NCBI RefSeq assembly: GCF_017876165.1
Contig: NZ_JAGINQ010000004.1
Location: 186,001 to 250,000 of the forward strand
DNA from: Azospirillum soli
Lineage (GTDB): Bacteria; Pseudomonadota; Alphaproteobacteria; Azospirillales; Azospirillaceae
DNA: 64,000 bases
Direction: 5' to 3'
Both the position numbers and the translations under genes were made by a program. The notes beneath the pieces were generated by a model, which saw only the letters and a program-made list of their open reading frames with translations, did no database searches and had not been told where the DNA came from. Positions 44,302 to 53,678 of the stretch are shown in pieces (within the stretch, counting starts at the first letter, position 1; every line of letters starts with the position of its first letter).

Positions 44302-44868
44302 TTATTTGGGCCCGTCATATTTGGGCCCGTCATATTTGGGAAAGCGATCGGCGATCACATCGCCCGTGAATGCAGCAACCCAACCGTCCGACCGGGTGAA
44401 GAAACGGATGGCTGCGAAATGCGGCTCCGGCCCCATGTCAAACCAGTGCTTGATCCCCGCCGGGACGCTCAGTAGGTCGCCCGCCTCGCACACGATGCGG
44501 TACACCTTGTCGTCCAGGTGCAGGTAGAAGGCGCCGGAGCCCTCCACGAAGAAGCGCGCCTCGTCTTCCTCGTGCGTGTGTTCGGACAGGAACTTGGCGC
44601 GCAGGGGCTCCGTGCCCGGCATGCCCTTGGGCACGCGCACCACGTCGGCCGACCGAAAGCCCCGCGCCTGTTTCAGCGTCGCGACAGCCCCGGCGTAGGC
44701 GGTCAGCACGGCACCGGAATCGGCGGTGTCGGCGATGGGCTGCTCAGCCTCCCATTGTTCGAACAGGATGCCGGCCAACGCGAGGTGCGCTTCGATCACC
44801 GCCCGGTCGGTGGTCGAATGTTCAACGGTGCTCGGGTCGCTGTCGCTGTAGACGGTCAGGCGGGTCAT
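44302..44868 (-). CDS. mtnD: Acireductone dioxygenase (methionine salvage)
   Basis: Metal-dependent cupin that oxidises the acireductone of the methionine salvage pathway. 188 residues. Metal ligands lie in FLSEHTHEEDEARFFVEGSGAFYLHLDD (His-x-His...Glu) and in the later VPAGIKHWFDMG His. The C terminus ends FPKYDGPKYDGPK because of an in-frame tandem 15-bp repeat, adding five residues. Other mtn genes are not adjacent. Confidence 0.94.
   Translation of the reverse strand: MTRLTVYSDSDPSTVEHSTTDRAVIEAHLALAGILFEQWEAEQPIADTADSGAVLTAYAGAVATLKQARGFRSADVVRVPKGMPGTEPLRAKFLSEHTHEEDEARFFVEGSGAFYLHLDDKVYRIVCEAGDLLSVPAGIKHWFDMGPEPHFAAIRFFTRSDGWVAAFTGDVIADRFPKYDGPKYDGPK
44305..44340. repeat. 15-bp tandem repeat at the 3' end of mtnD
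   Basis: TTTGGGCCCGTCATA is present twice exactly (44305-44319, 44320-44334), followed by a partial TTTGGG. The unit length keeps the frame and codes for the doubled KYDGP. Confidence 0.9.
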
Positions 44869-44948
44869 GCGTCCAGAATAGGCTCATTCCCCGGAAACGC
44901 AACCACCCCGACGCTAACAATCAACAGCATACGCGCGTTATCGGAGAG

Positions 44949-46181
44949 CTACCGCCGGATCGCCAGCCGCAGCGACACCACCATGCCGACCGCCAGCAGT
45001 ACGCCGACGAAGCCGGCCACCCCGGCCCAACCGTGCCCGTGCCAGAAGAATCCGCCCACGGTGCCGGCCAGGGTCGAACCCATGTAATAGCAGAACAGGT
45101 AGATGGCGGAGGCCTGCCCCCGGTTAGCCTTGGCCCGCTGCCCGATCCAGCCCGACGCGATGGAATGGACGCCGAAGAAGGCGAAGGTGAACAGCGCAAT
45201 GCCCGCCGCAACGCTCCACAGATTGTCCGGCCACATCAGCGCCAAACCGGCGGTCATCATCACCGCGGCAGCGGCCATCACCCGCCCCGGCCCCAGCCGC
45301 CCGGCGACACCGCCGAACAGCGGCGAACTCACCACGCCGAACAGGTAGACCAGGAAGACCGCGCCGACCGCCGCCGGCCGCAGGTCGAAGGGCGGTTCGA
45401 TCAGGCGGAAGCTGACGTAGTTGAACACCGTCACGAAGCCGCCCATGGACAGAAAGCCCATGGCGAACAGGGCGAGCATGCCGCCGTCGCCCAGATGGCC
45501 GCGCCACGCCGCGACCAGTTCCCGGAACCCCGCCGGCCGCCGCACGAAACGGCGCGAGGCCGGCAAGCCCAGCCACACGGCCAGCGCCGCGACGATGCCC
45601 AGCGCGCCCACCACGCCCATCGCCGCCCGCCACGTCGCCACATCCGCGACCACGGCGGTCAGGACGCGCCCCGACATGCCGCCCAGCGCCGTACCGCCGA
45701 TGTAAAGCCCCATGGTAACCCCGGCGGAGCGCGGATCGACCTCCTCCGCCACATAGGCCATGGCGACGGCGGGGAGACCGCTCAGCGCCATGCCCTCCAG
45801 CGCCCGCACGCCGAGCAGCCATCCCCAGTCCGGCGCCAGCGCCCCCAGGATGCCGAGCCCGCCCGACGCGAGCAGAGAGGCGGCCATGATCGCCTTGCGC
45901 CCGAACCGGTCGGAAATCGCCCCGGCGATCAGCATGACGATGGCCAGTACGCCGGTGGACAGCGACAGCGCAAGGCTGGATTCGGCCGGGCTCACGCCGA
46001 ATTCCCGCACGAACTCCGGCATCAGCGGCTGCACGCAGTAGAGCGTGGCGAAGGTCGAGAAGCCGGCCACGAACAGGATTCGACTCGCCCGTTTGTAGGC
46101 CGGGCTGCCCGCCACGAGATAGTTCTGGGCCGCCTCGCCTTGGGCCGCCTCGATCGGCCCGCCGAAACCACCGTCCGCCAC
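44949..46181 (-). CDS. MFS transporter (YnfM-like)
   Basis: 410 residues with 12 predicted helices. MFS signature between helices 2 and 3 is GAISDRFGRKAIM; ATLYCVQPLMPEFVREFGVSPAESSLALSLST matches the YnfM/arabinose-efflux-like subfamily, and EGMALSGLPAVAMAYVAEEVDPRSAG is motif-C-like. Likely drug or metabolite efflux; substrate not predictable. Stand-alone gene, convergent with nothing nearby. Confidence 0.9.
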   Translation of the reverse strand: MADGGFGGPIEAAQGEAAQNYLVAGSPAYKRASRILFVAGFSTFATLYCVQPLMPEFVREFGVSPAESSLALSLSTGVLAIVMLIAGAISDRFGRKAIMAASLLASGGLGILGALAPDWGWLLGVRALEGMALSGLPAVAMAYVAEEVDPRSAGVTMGLYIGGTALGGMSGRVLTAVVADVATWRAAMGVVGALGIVAALAVWLGLPASRRFVRRPAGFRELVAAWRGHLGDGGMLALFAMGFLSMGGFVTVFNYVSFRLIEPPFDLRPAAVGAVFLVYLFGVVSSPLFGGVAGRLGPGRVMAAAAVMMTAGLALMWPDNLWSVAAGIALFTFAFFGVHSIASGWIGQRAKANRGQASAIYLFCYYMGSTLAGTVGGFFWHGHGWAGVAGFVGVLLAVGMVVSLRLAIRR

Positions 46182-46286
46182 AATTGCCTCTCACGCACGC
46201 TGCATTGCAGCAAGACTGTGCGCCCGGCCTTTGGCGGCTGTCCAATATGCGTTTTGCAACGCGACTATATGTTTCTGATATAACAG

Positions 46287-48284
46287 CTAAACCGCTTTGA
46301 AGCGGGCCACCTGCTGGCGGGTCTCGTCGGCCAGCCGCGACAGCTGCTGCATGGTCGCGGCGATCTCCTCCGACGCGGCGGCGTTCTTGGAGGCGACGGT
46401 GCGCACGCTCTCCACGTTCGCCTCAATCTCCTTGACGGAGGACTGCTGCTCCTCCATCGCCACGGCGACCGACTGGAACACGCGGTCGAGCTGCGCCACC
46501 CGCTCGGCCAGATCGTCCATCATGCGGCCGACCTGCCCGGTCACCTGCATGCCCTCCTCGGCCATGGTCGAGGCGGATTCGACGATCTCGGCGATCTGGC
46601 GGGCGCTTTCGACGGCGTTGTCGGCGAGCTTGCCGACCTCCTCGGCGACCACCTCGAAGCCCTTGCCCTGCTCCCCGGCGCGGGCGGCCTCGATGGAGGC
46701 GTTGACGGAGAGGATGTTGGTCTTGACGGCGATCTGGGTGATCGCCTCGGTGATCCGCCCGATGCGCCGGCTGTTGTCGGCGATGGTTTGGGAAACCTTC
46801 AAGAGGCGCGCCATGTCCTCCTTGCCCTGCTCGGCGAAGCCGGCGGCGGCCTTGACCATGTCCGACGCGTTGCGGGTGTTGTCCGACACGTGAGCGATGG
46901 CGCGCGCCGTTTGCCCGACGGCGGAGACCACCAGATCCAGGTCGTCGGTCTGCTCCTGCGCGCCTTCCGAGACGTGGCCGACGGCGGTGCTGGCCTCCCC
47001 GGCGGCGACGGCCACCTGGGTCGCCTGCTCCCCGATGCGGCGGAAGGCGGCGCCGGTTTCCTGCAACAGCGCCACCATCTCGCCGTAGGCGCCCTTGAAT
47101 TCCTGATGGGCGACCGGCTCCCCGCCCCCTTGCACGGCAACGCCCGACAGCCGGTGCATCTCGCCGTGCAGCCCATGAAGCACCGCGATTACGTTCTGGA
47201 TCGCCAGCCCGATGGCCCCCAGCTCGTCGCGCCGATCTGTGCCGGGCACGGTGACGGTCAGATCGCCTTCCGACAGGCGCTGGATCGCCCGCGTGGTGGC
47301 GGTGATCGGCCGGGTCAGGCTGCGCCCGATCAGCAGCGAGAACAGCACGCCCACCGCCAGCGCCCCCAGCGCCCCGACGGTGATCAGGGTCGAGGCACGG
47401 GTGCGCTCCGCCTCCCGGTCGGCCATCTGCTCGGCAACCACATGGGCGACGCGGTCGCTGACCGCCGCAGCGGCGTCCATCATGGCGGCGCGCGCCTTGT
47501 TCTGCCGTTCCACCACATCGACGACCAGCAGGAACTCCGTCTCCACGGCCAGCACGCTGGGGGTCAGCTTGTCCACCTCGGCCAGCGTCGCCTTGTCGCG
47601 CGCGTTCGTGCGCGCGTCGCCGGTGACGCTCAGAAGCTTGTTGATCCCTTCGTCGAGGCGCGCCCGCCCGGCGGGGTTGTTGTCGAGCAGGAATTGCTGC
47701 ACGCCCAGCAGCGCGCCGCGCGTTTCCTGCACCAGCCGCCCCGCGATGTTCAGCAGCAGCCCGGACGACTCCAGAATCTCCAGCGTGTCCTCGCCCGCCT
47801 CGCCGGCCTTCAACTGGCGCAACGCCTCGGCGTGGCGCGGCGCCTGCGCCTGATTCAGGGTCTGCGCCACCACCATCAGCGAGGCCGTCTGCTTGCGCAG
47901 CTTTTCCATGCCACCGAACTTGTCCGCGCCCAGCGCCACCACCTGATCGAACGCCTTTCGGTAGGCATCCAGTTTGGCGACCACCTCCCGCAACGCCTCG
48001 GCATCCACCGGGAAATCCGTGTGGGCGAGCAGCTGTTCGGCCTCCCCCTTCATCTCGTCGGACAGCGCGCGGACGCGACGGACGGCGGTGGGATCGCCCT
48101 CGGCCAGATAGCGGCCCTCCTCCTGCCGCGCGCGGCTCAGCTTCGCGTCGAGGCTGCTGGTCCGGCTCGCCAGCTCGACACGCCCGGCGTAGGTGGACAG
48201 CCCGTTCCAGCCGATGACCGCGACGCTGACCGTCAGCAAGAGAACGGTGGCGAAGCCCAAGGCGATGCGGGTTCCGATCGGCAT
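46287..48284 (-). CDS. Methyl-accepting chemotaxis protein with periplasmic sensor
   Basis: 665 residues. TM1 [20 protein letters not shown], a periplasmic helical sensor of about 270 residues, TM2 [26 protein letters not shown] ([28 protein letters not shown]), then the cytoplasmic signalling domain with the hairpin tip [50 protein letters not shown]. No CheR-tethering pentapeptide at the C terminus. It is divergent from the next MCP gene with a 129-bp shared promoter region, and its tip DNA is nearly identical to that gene. Confidence 0.95.
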   Translation of the reverse strand: MPIGTRIALGFATVLLLTVSVAVIGWNGLSTYAGRVELASRTSSLDAKLSRARQEEGRYLAEGDPTAVRRVRALSDEMKGEAEQLLAHTDFPVDAEALREVVAKLDAYRKAFDQVVALGADKFGGMEKLRKQTASLMVVAQTLNQAQAPRHAEALRQLKAGEAGEDTLEILESSGLLLNIAGRLVQETRGALLGVQQFLLDNNPAGRARLDEGINKLLSVTGDARTNARDKATLAEVDKLTPSVLAVETEFLLVVDVVERQNKARAAMMDAAAAVSDRVAHVVAEQMADREAERTRASTLITVGALGALAVGVLFSLLIGRSLTRPITATTRAIQRLSEGDLTVTVPGTDRRDELGAIGLAIQNVIAVLHGLHGEMHRLSGVAVQGGGEPVAHQEFKGAYGEMVALLQETGAAFRRIGEQATQVAVAAGEASTAVGHVSEGAQEQTDDLDLVVSAVGQTARAIAHVSDNTRNASDMVKAAAGFAEQGKEDMARLLKVSQTIADNSRRIGRITEAITQIAVKTNILSVNASIEAARAGEQGKGFEVVAEEVGKLADNAVESARQIAEIVESASTMAEEGMQVTGQVGRMMDDLAERVAQLDRVFQSVAVAMEEQQSSVKEIEANVESVRTVASKNAAASEEIAATMQQLSRLADETRQQVARFKAV
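46551..46787 (-). repeat. 237-bp inverted duplication, copy in first MCP gene
   Basis: By eye only three differences from 49113-49349 on the opposite strand, including synonymous positions. It covers the signalling tip. Confidence 0.9.
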
Positions 48285-48413
48285 CGTCAGCGGTGTCCTC
48301 AGTTGGTGGAGTTCGGCGGCGCGCCTTCCCGCAGTTTAGACAAATCTACCCCGATATGCTATTTGTCCGCACACGGAAGAAGGTTTTTACGACCGGGACG
48401 AAGAGGGGTGACC

Positions 48414-49613
48414 ATGTCCTTTCTGGCGAACCTGCGCATCTCCCGGAAGCTGCTGCTCCTTGTCCTTCTCTTCACGGTGGCCGCCTTGGCCCCCGCCGTC
48501 ACGGCGACGCACGCGCCGGACCTGCTGTGGCCCGTCACCGGCGGCGCGCTGGCCGTCGCCCTGGTTTTCGGCCTGATCGTCCTGTTGGACATCGCCGACG
48601 CTGCGGCATCCCTGGAGCAATCGGCCGCCCGCCTCGCCTCCGGCGACCTCGACGCCGCCCCTCATCCCAGCAGGGACGACGAGTTCGGCCGAACCGCCGC
48701 CGCCCTCAACCGCCTGTCCCAGGTGCAATCCGCCCTGCGCGCCGACATCCGCAGCCTGACCGATGCCGCCGCCGAGGCTCCGAACCACCCCGCCGGCCTG
48801 CTCGCCGGTGCGCACGCCGATACGGCGGCGCAGCTGAACGAGGTTCGTGCGACCTTCCGCCGCATCGGCGAGCAGGCCACCCAGGTCGCCATCGCCGCCG
48901 GTCAGGCGAGCACCGCCGTCGGGCAGGTCGCCGACGGCGCTTCGACCCAGACCGATGATCTCGACCTCGTCGCCTCGGCTATCGGCCAGTCGGCCCAGGC
49001 CATCGCCGACGTTTCCGACAACACGCGCAGCGCCTCGGACATGGTCAAGGCCGCCGCCGGCTTCGCCTCCAGGGGCAAGGAGGAGATGGCCCGCCTCGTC
49101 CGCGTGTCGCAGACCATCGCCGACAACAGCCGGCGCATCGGGCGGATCACCGAGGCGATTACCCAGATCGCCGTCAAGACCAACATCCTCTCCGTCAACG
49201 CCTCCATCGAGGCCGCCCGCGCCGGGGAGCAGGGCAAGGGCTTTGAGGTGGTCGCCGAGGAGGTCGGCAAGCTCGCCGACAACGCCGTCGAAAGCGCCCG
49301 CCAGATCGCCGAGATCGTCGAATCCGCCTCGACCATGGCCGAGGAAGGCATGACCGCCACCGCCGAGGTGGGCAAGCTGATGGACGGCATTGCCGAGCGG
49401 GTCACGCAGCTGGACCGCATGTTCCAGTCCGTCGCCATCGCCATGGAACAGCAGCAGGCCTCCATCAAGGGCATCGAGGCGAACGTGGAAAGCGTGCGCA
49501 CCGTCGCCTCCAAGAACGCCGCCGCGTCGGAGGAGATCACGGCCACCATGGTCCAGCTCTCCCGCCTTGCCGAGGAAACGCGCCAGCACGTTGCCCGCCT
49601 GAAGGCGTCGTGA
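48414..49613 (+). CDS. Short methyl-accepting chemotaxis protein lacking a periplasmic sensor
   Basis: 399 residues. Two membrane helices ([17 protein letters not shown] and [22 protein letters not shown]) are separated by only about 10 residues, followed by a HAMP-like segment ([35 protein letters not shown]) and a full signalling domain ending ARLKAS. The start at 48414 has GAGGGG upstream. It can hardly sense a periplasmic ligand, so it may respond to membrane state or work with the neighbouring MCP. First gene of the che operon; its TGA abuts the cheR ATG. Confidence 0.92.
   Translation: MSFLANLRISRKLLLLVLLFTVAALAPAVTATHAPDLLWPVTGGALAVALVFGLIVLLDIADAAASLEQSAARLASGDLDAAPHPSRDDEFGRTAAALNRLSQVQSALRADIRSLTDAAAEAPNHPAGLLAGAHADTAAQLNEVRATFRRIGEQATQVAIAAGQASTAVGQVADGASTQTDDLDLVASAIGQSAQAIADVSDNTRSASDMVKAAAGFASRGKEEMARLVRVSQTIADNSRRIGRITEAITQIAVKTNILSVNASIEAARAGEQGKGFEVVAEEVGKLADNAVESARQIAEIVESASTMAEEGMTATAEVGKLMDGIAERVTQLDRMFQSVAIAMEQQQASIKGIEANVESVRTVASKNAAASEEITATMVQLSRLAEETRQHVARLKAS
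49113..49349 (+). repeat. 237-bp inverted duplication, copy in second MCP gene
   Basis: Partner of 46551-46787. Identity is far higher than in the rest of the two genes. Confidence 0.9.
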
Positions 49614-50525
49614 ATGTCTGGCGCCGGCACGCTCGACCTTCCGGAAGACGTCACGCCAAACGACGTGACAGGCGCGCTGGCGCGGCGCCTGCTGGACGAC
49701 GTGCGGCGCAAGAGCGGCATCCGCCACGACCGCCCGCTGGAGCGTAAGCTGTCCAGAATTCTGATGGCCATGCCGCTGGACATGCTGGAAAGCTGGGTCC
49801 GCGTGATTGAGCAGTCGCCCGCCGACAGCCCGGATTGGCTGAGCCTGATCGAGAATCTGACGATCCACGAAACCTATTTCTTCCGCGACCTGCCCCACCA
49901 CGCGCATCTGCGCGGCCACGTTCTGCCCGCCATTATCCAGGCCCGCCGAACCGAGCGCACCATCCGCCTGTGGAGCGCCGGCTGCGCCACGGGGGAGGAG
50001 CCCTACTCCCTCGCCATCCTCGCCCTGGAAACCCTGGCCGATCTTGGGGAGGCTCAGCGCACCGACCACGGCGTCGTCACCGCCTGGACGGTGGATGTGC
50101 TGGGCACCGACATCAGCCGCATCGCCGTCCGCCAGGCCCGCAACGCCTGCTACAGCGGCGAGGGGCTCGGCGCCTTCCGCGACCTGCCGGCCGAATACCG
50201 GCTCTGGTTCGTGCCGTTGGAAGGCGCCGATCCGAACTACCGCAAGGTGCGCGCCGACGCCCGCAAGGTGGTGCGCTTCCAGCAGCACAACCTGATGGCC
50301 CCACAGCCGCCGGAGACGGGCTTCGACCTCGTGTCCTGCCGGAACGTGATGATCTATTTCGACGACGACAGCCGCCGCGCCGCGCAGACCCAACTGATCG
50401 AGGCGATCGGTCCCGGCGGCTGGCTCGTCCTCGGCACCACCGACCGCCCCATCCGGCCGGAGCTGTTCGAAAGGCATCGCGGCGACCGCGCGCTGGCCTA
50501 CCGAAAAATCGGCGGCCCTGCATGA
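49614..50525 (+). CDS. cheR: Chemotaxis protein methyltransferase CheR
   Basis: SAM-dependent methylation of MCP glutamates. 303 residues. N-terminal helical domain; NLTIHETYFFRDLPHH is the CheR signature, RLWSAGCATGEEPYSLAI the SAM site, DVLGTDISRIAVRQARNACYS and FDLVSCRNVMIYFDDDSR complete the Rossmann core. Starts directly after the MCP stop and overlaps the CheW-array gene as ATGA, so it is translated in a coupled operon. Confidence 0.96.
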   Translation: MSGAGTLDLPEDVTPNDVTGALARRLLDDVRRKSGIRHDRPLERKLSRILMAMPLDMLESWVRVIEQSPADSPDWLSLIENLTIHETYFFRDLPHHAHLRGHVLPAIIQARRTERTIRLWSAGCATGEEPYSLAILALETLADLGEAQRTDHGVVTAWTVDVLGTDISRIAVRQARNACYSGEGLGAFRDLPAEYRLWFVPLEGADPNYRKVRADARKVVRFQQHNLMAPQPPETGFDLVSCRNVMIYFDDDSRRAAQTQLIEAIGPGGWLVLGTTDRPIRPELFERHRGDRALAYRKIGGPA

Positions 50526-52027
50526 GCGGCGGCCTGCTGATTTTCGACATCGCCGGTCACGCCTTCGCCGTGGATGAATCCCACGTTGAGGAGATCGCCG
50601 AGGCCGTTCCCACGACCCGCCTGCCCTTTGCCCCCGTCCATGTGGAAGGGATCGCCAACGTTGCCGGCCATCTGCTGCCCATCGTCGATCTGACCGGCTA
50701 CCCCGCGCTTGACCTCACCTGGCCCGCCAACCGCAAGGGAGGGCTGTTCGTCGTGCTGCGCTCCGGCGCCGGCACGCTGGCCCTTCGTGCCGGGCGCATC
50801 GGCGGAACCCTCGCCCGCGAAGCCGTCGAACCTCAGGATGCCGGTCCCTCCCCCATCGCCGCGCATTTCGATCACGCCGGCCGTGGCATCCGCCTGATCG
50901 ACCCGGCCCGCATCGAACTCGGCCACGGCATGGCCTTCGCCGATCTGCCGAACGATGCCGCCCTCGTCGGCGTCGCCGCGTCCCCGCTCAACAACGGCGC
51001 GCCCCGCCCAACCGTCCGCCTGCTGATTGTCGAGGCTGGCGGGCGTGGCTACGCGCTGGACATGCGCGACATCGTGCTGATCTTCGCGATCACCGATCTC
51101 CGCCCTCTGCCCAACGCTCCCGCCATCGTACGCGGCATGAGCCAGGTGCAGCACCACCCCGTGCTGTTGGTGGACGTGTTCGCGAAGGGCCCCCACCCTA
51201 ACCCTCCCCCACCTGACGGCGGGGGAGGGAACTCAACCTTCCCCCGCCGTCAGGTGGGGGAAGGAGGGGCCCGCGCCGAAGGCGTGGGAGGAAGGGGGCT
51301 CGCCGCAGCACCTTCTGCATCTTCCGGCCACGCTGTCGTCTACGCCACCCCGCACGGCCCCGTCGCCGTCCAAGTGAACAGCGTGCGGGGCGTCGTGCGC
51401 TTTACGGAAGATCAACTGAAGGCTACCGAACGCAACGATGGAAGTGCACCGGATGAAATCGTCGAATACGATGGCACTTGGCTGGAAGTGAGGAGCGGGA
51501 CGCGCATGCTCGGCGACCATCTGGACGACATCGGCCGGTTGATCCCGGAAGCGCGCGAATTGGACGACAGCCGCCTGCCACAGCGCCACTACCGCCGTTT
51601 CCTGACCTTCACCGTCGATGGGCGCGTCTACGCCGTGGAGTTCGAACGGGTGCGCCGCGTTGTGGAGTCCTCCGAACGGCTGCGCCTTCCCAACGGCGGG
51701 CAGAGCTTCGACGGCATCACCGACGTGGACGGCGCGATCCTGCCCATCCTCGACCTGCGCCGCCTGCTGACGCGCCGTCCAGTGGGCGCTGATCCCAGCC
51801 ATCTCGGCACCGCCATCCTGGTGGAGATCGCCGGCGGCACCGTCGCCGTCGTCGCCGACGAGGTGCAGCGCATCCGCAAGGTCCCCTCCGACAATGTGGA
51901 CCCGATGTCCGACCGGCTGACCTCGGCGGTCATCCGCCTCGACAACGCGCTGATCCCGGTGCTGCGGCCCGAGGGCCTGATGCCCGACACCGTACCCGCC
52001 CGCCTCCCCTCCGGAGCGTTGGCATGA
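50522..52027 (+). CDS. Triple CheW-domain protein
   Basis: 501 residues with three CheW-like units instead of one: about 1-145 (LIFDIAGHAFAVDESHVEEIAEAV...GIANVAGHLLPIVDLTGYP), about 158-330 (RLLIVEAGGRGYALDMRDIVLIF...PVLLVDVFAKG ... AVVYATPHGPVAVQVNSVRGV) and about 355-490 (RFLTFTVDGRVYAVEFERVRRVVESSERLRLP...ILPILDLRRLL...VAVVADEVQRI). Single CheW proteins couple MCPs to CheA; arrays with several CheW units could scaffold more kinases. A Pro/Gly-rich insert of about 45 residues, encoded partly by a palindromic repeat, interrupts the second unit. Overlaps cheR and cheB by 4 bp each. Confidence 0.92.
   Translation: MSGGLLIFDIAGHAFAVDESHVEEIAEAVPTTRLPFAPVHVEGIANVAGHLLPIVDLTGYPALDLTWPANRKGGLFVVLRSGAGTLALRAGRIGGTLAREAVEPQDAGPSPIAAHFDHAGRGIRLIDPARIELGHGMAFADLPNDAALVGVAASPLNNGAPRPTVRLLIVEAGGRGYALDMRDIVLIFAITDLRPLPNAPAIVRGMSQVQHHPVLLVDVFAKGPHPNPPPPDGGGGNSTFPRRQVGEGGARAEGVGGRGLAAAPSASSGHAVVYATPHGPVAVQVNSVRGVVRFTEDQLKATERNDGSAPDEIVEYDGTWLEVRSGTRMLGDHLDDIGRLIPEARELDDSRLPQRHYRRFLTFTVDGRVYAVEFERVRRVVESSERLRLPNGGQSFDGITDVDGAILPILDLRRLLTRRPVGADPSHLGTAILVEIAGGTVAVVADEVQRIRKVPSDNVDPMSDRLTSAVIRLDNALIPVLRPEGLMPDTVPARLPSGALA
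51202..51264. repeat. Palindromic repeat inserted in the CheW-array gene
   Basis: 28-bp arms (51202-51229 and 51237-51264, two mismatched pairs seen) around a 7-bp loop. It is read through in frame and encodes PPPPDGGGGNSTFPRRQVGE. Related in style to the intergenic palindrome at 53535-53653. Confidence 0.85.
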
Positions 52028-53097
52028 CCGAACCGCGTATCCGCCTGCTGGTCGTGGACGATTCCAACTTCGTGCGCATCGCCCTGCGCAAGATGCTGGA
52101 ATCGGCGACCGACATCGACATCGTCGGCGAGGCCCGCAACGGCGCCGAGGCCTTGCGCCTGTCGCGCAAGCTGAAGCCCGACGTCATCGCCATGGACCTC
52201 AACATGCCGATCATGGACGGCATCGAGGCGGTGCAGGCCATCTCGCGTGAGAAGGGCCCGCCCTCCATTATGGTTTCCAACGAGACGTCGGAGGGGGCCG
52301 AGGCCACCATCCGCGCGCTGGAGGCGGGCGCAGTGGATTTTGTCTGCAAGAACACGTCCTTCGTGACGCTGGACTTCGCCTCCATCGAAAGGCAGCTGAC
52401 CGAAAAGGTCCGCCACTGGGGCCGCTGGCGCCGGACGGCCGAAGCCCCCGCCCCCGAACCGGCCCCGCTACCCGTCCGCCGCACCGTTTCCCCCGGCACT
52501 GTTTCTCCCGGTGCCGCGCGCCGCCCGGACCTCGTCGTGGTCGGCGTCTCCACCGGCGGCCCGGTGACCCTGGTCGAACTGCTGGGCGCGCTGGACAAGC
52601 TCCCCTGCCCGCTGGTCGTGGCGCAGCACATGCCGGCCAGCTTCACCGGCGGCTTCGCCACCTCACTCGGCCGCTCGCTGAAACGTCCTGTCGAGGAAGG
52701 CGCCGACGGGTCCACGCTGGAAAACGGTGTCGTTACCATCCTGAAGGGCGGCATCGATTGGACGGTGCGCCGTCTACCCTCGGGCCGCTTCGTCCTGCGC
52801 TCAGTCCCCGACAGCGCGGAGATCTATCACCCCTCGGCCAACCAGCTGTTCCGCTCCGCCGGGACGGAGGCCGTGGCGCCGGTCGCCGTCATCCTCACCG
52901 GCATGGGGGACGACGGCACGGAAGGGGCGAAAACCTTCGCCGCCCGCAATCATCATGTCCTCGTCCAGGACCCGGCGTCCTGCGCGGTGGACGGCATGCC
53001 GACATCGGCGATCCGCGCCGGCGTGGCGGGCGAGGTGCTACCCGTCGCCTCCATCGCGCGAAAGCTGAATCATCTCTTCAACATTCAAGAAGCATAG
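52024..53097 (+). CDS. cheB: Chemotaxis protein-glutamate methylesterase CheB
   Basis: 357 residues. Receiver domain (LLVVDDSNFVRIALRKML, phospho-Asp in DVIAMDLNMPIMDG), linker rich in Pro (about 143-165), then the methylesterase with the catalytic Ser in VVGVSTGGPVTL, His in VVAQHMPASFT and Asp in VILTGMGDDGTEGA. Removes methyl groups from MCPs after phosphorylation by CheA. The receiver lacks the usual K at SKP: the text reads FVCKNTSF instead. Confidence 0.96.
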   Translation: MTEPRIRLLVVDDSNFVRIALRKMLESATDIDIVGEARNGAEALRLSRKLKPDVIAMDLNMPIMDGIEAVQAISREKGPPSIMVSNETSEGAEATIRALEAGAVDFVCKNTSFVTLDFASIERQLTEKVRHWGRWRRTAEAPAPEPAPLPVRRTVSPGTVSPGAARRPDLVVVGVSTGGPVTLVELLGALDKLPCPLVVAQHMPASFTGGFATSLGRSLKRPVEEGADGSTLENGVVTILKGGIDWTVRRLPSGRFVLRSVPDSAEIYHPSANQLFRSAGTEAVAPVAVILTGMGDDGTEGAKTFAARNHHVLVQDPASCAVDGMPTSAIRAGVAGEVLPVASIARKLNHLFNIQEA

Positions 53098-53109
53098 GAA
53101 ATCGGTTCG

Positions 53110-53532
53110 ATGGCGAAGCCTAGGATCCTGCTGGTCGACGACTCGGTGCTGATGCGCACCATCATCGGCGACATCGTCCGGTCCGACGAGGAGCTGGAGC
53201 TGATCGGCGCTGCCGAAAACGGCAAGGTCGCGCTGGACATGGTCAAGTCCCTGAAGCCGGACATCGTCCTTCTGGACATCGAGATGCCGGAGATGACGGG
53301 CCTTGAGGTGATGGAGCACCTGTCGCTGATCTCCCGCGCCAAGGTCATCATCATTTCCTCGGTGGCCCAGATCGGTTCGGCGGAAGCGGACGAGGCCCGT
53401 TCCCTGGGCGCCGTCGAGATCATCGCCAAGCCGTCCGGCACGATGAGCCTCGATCTCGCGCACAAAAAAGGTCACGACATCATCGTCGCCATCCGCCGCG
53501 CCGCCGGCCTCCCGCCCCCAGCAAAGGCCTAA
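53110..53532 (+). CDS. Single-domain response regulator, CheY-like
   Basis: 140 residues. Receiver with acidic pocket LLVDDSVLMR, phospho-Asp in DIVLLDIEMPEMTGLEV, switch Ser in VIIISSVAQ and Lys in IIAKPSG. The region resembles a CheB receiver more than classic CheY (ISSVAQIGSAEADEARSLGAVEIIAKPSG), so it may have arisen from a CheB that lost its esterase. No output domain. 12 bp after cheB. Confidence 0.9.
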   Translation: MAKPRILLVDDSVLMRTIIGDIVRSDEELELIGAAENGKVALDMVKSLKPDIVLLDIEMPEMTGLEVMEHLSLISRAKVIIISSVAQIGSAEADEARSLGAVEIIAKPSGTMSLDLAHKKGHDIIVAIRRAAGLPPPAKA

Positions 53533-53534
53533 AA

Positions 53535-53653
53535 GCCCTTCTCCCCTGTGTGGGAGAAGGGTTGGGATGAGGGGGCGGCCGAAGGCCGGAAAGGTGTCGG
53601 GGTATCGGCGTTTACCCCTCACCCCAACCCCTCTCCCACAAGGGGAGAGGGGC
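53535..53653. repeat. Intergenic palindromic repeat between the cheY-like gene and cheA
   Basis: Two arms of about 40 bp, 53535-53575 and 53613-53653, are near-perfect inverted copies (CCCCTCAnCCCAACCC and CTCCCACA segments recognisable). This form is common in alpha- and gammaproteobacterial intergenic regions. It could end or reduce transcription before cheA. Confidence 0.8.
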
Positions 53654-53678
53654 GAAGAACCAAGCAGGCGCGAGGGCC

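Noticed and set aside
46788..49613. 941-codon open frame on the plus strand through both MCP genes
   Set aside because: Its first 542 codons are antisense to the first MCP gene; only the part from ATG 48414, with a ribosome-binding site and MCP features, is real.
49835..52027. 730-codon frame containing the CheW protein
   Set aside because: The first 229 codons overlap cheR out of frame and are Arg/Pro/His-rich noise; the CheW protein begins at 50522 with an ATGA overlap.
53110..53532. CheY-like gene as a frameshifted CheB remnant
   Set aside because: It has an intact start, receiver residues and stop, and a full CheB is encoded just upstream, so it is a separate single-domain protein.
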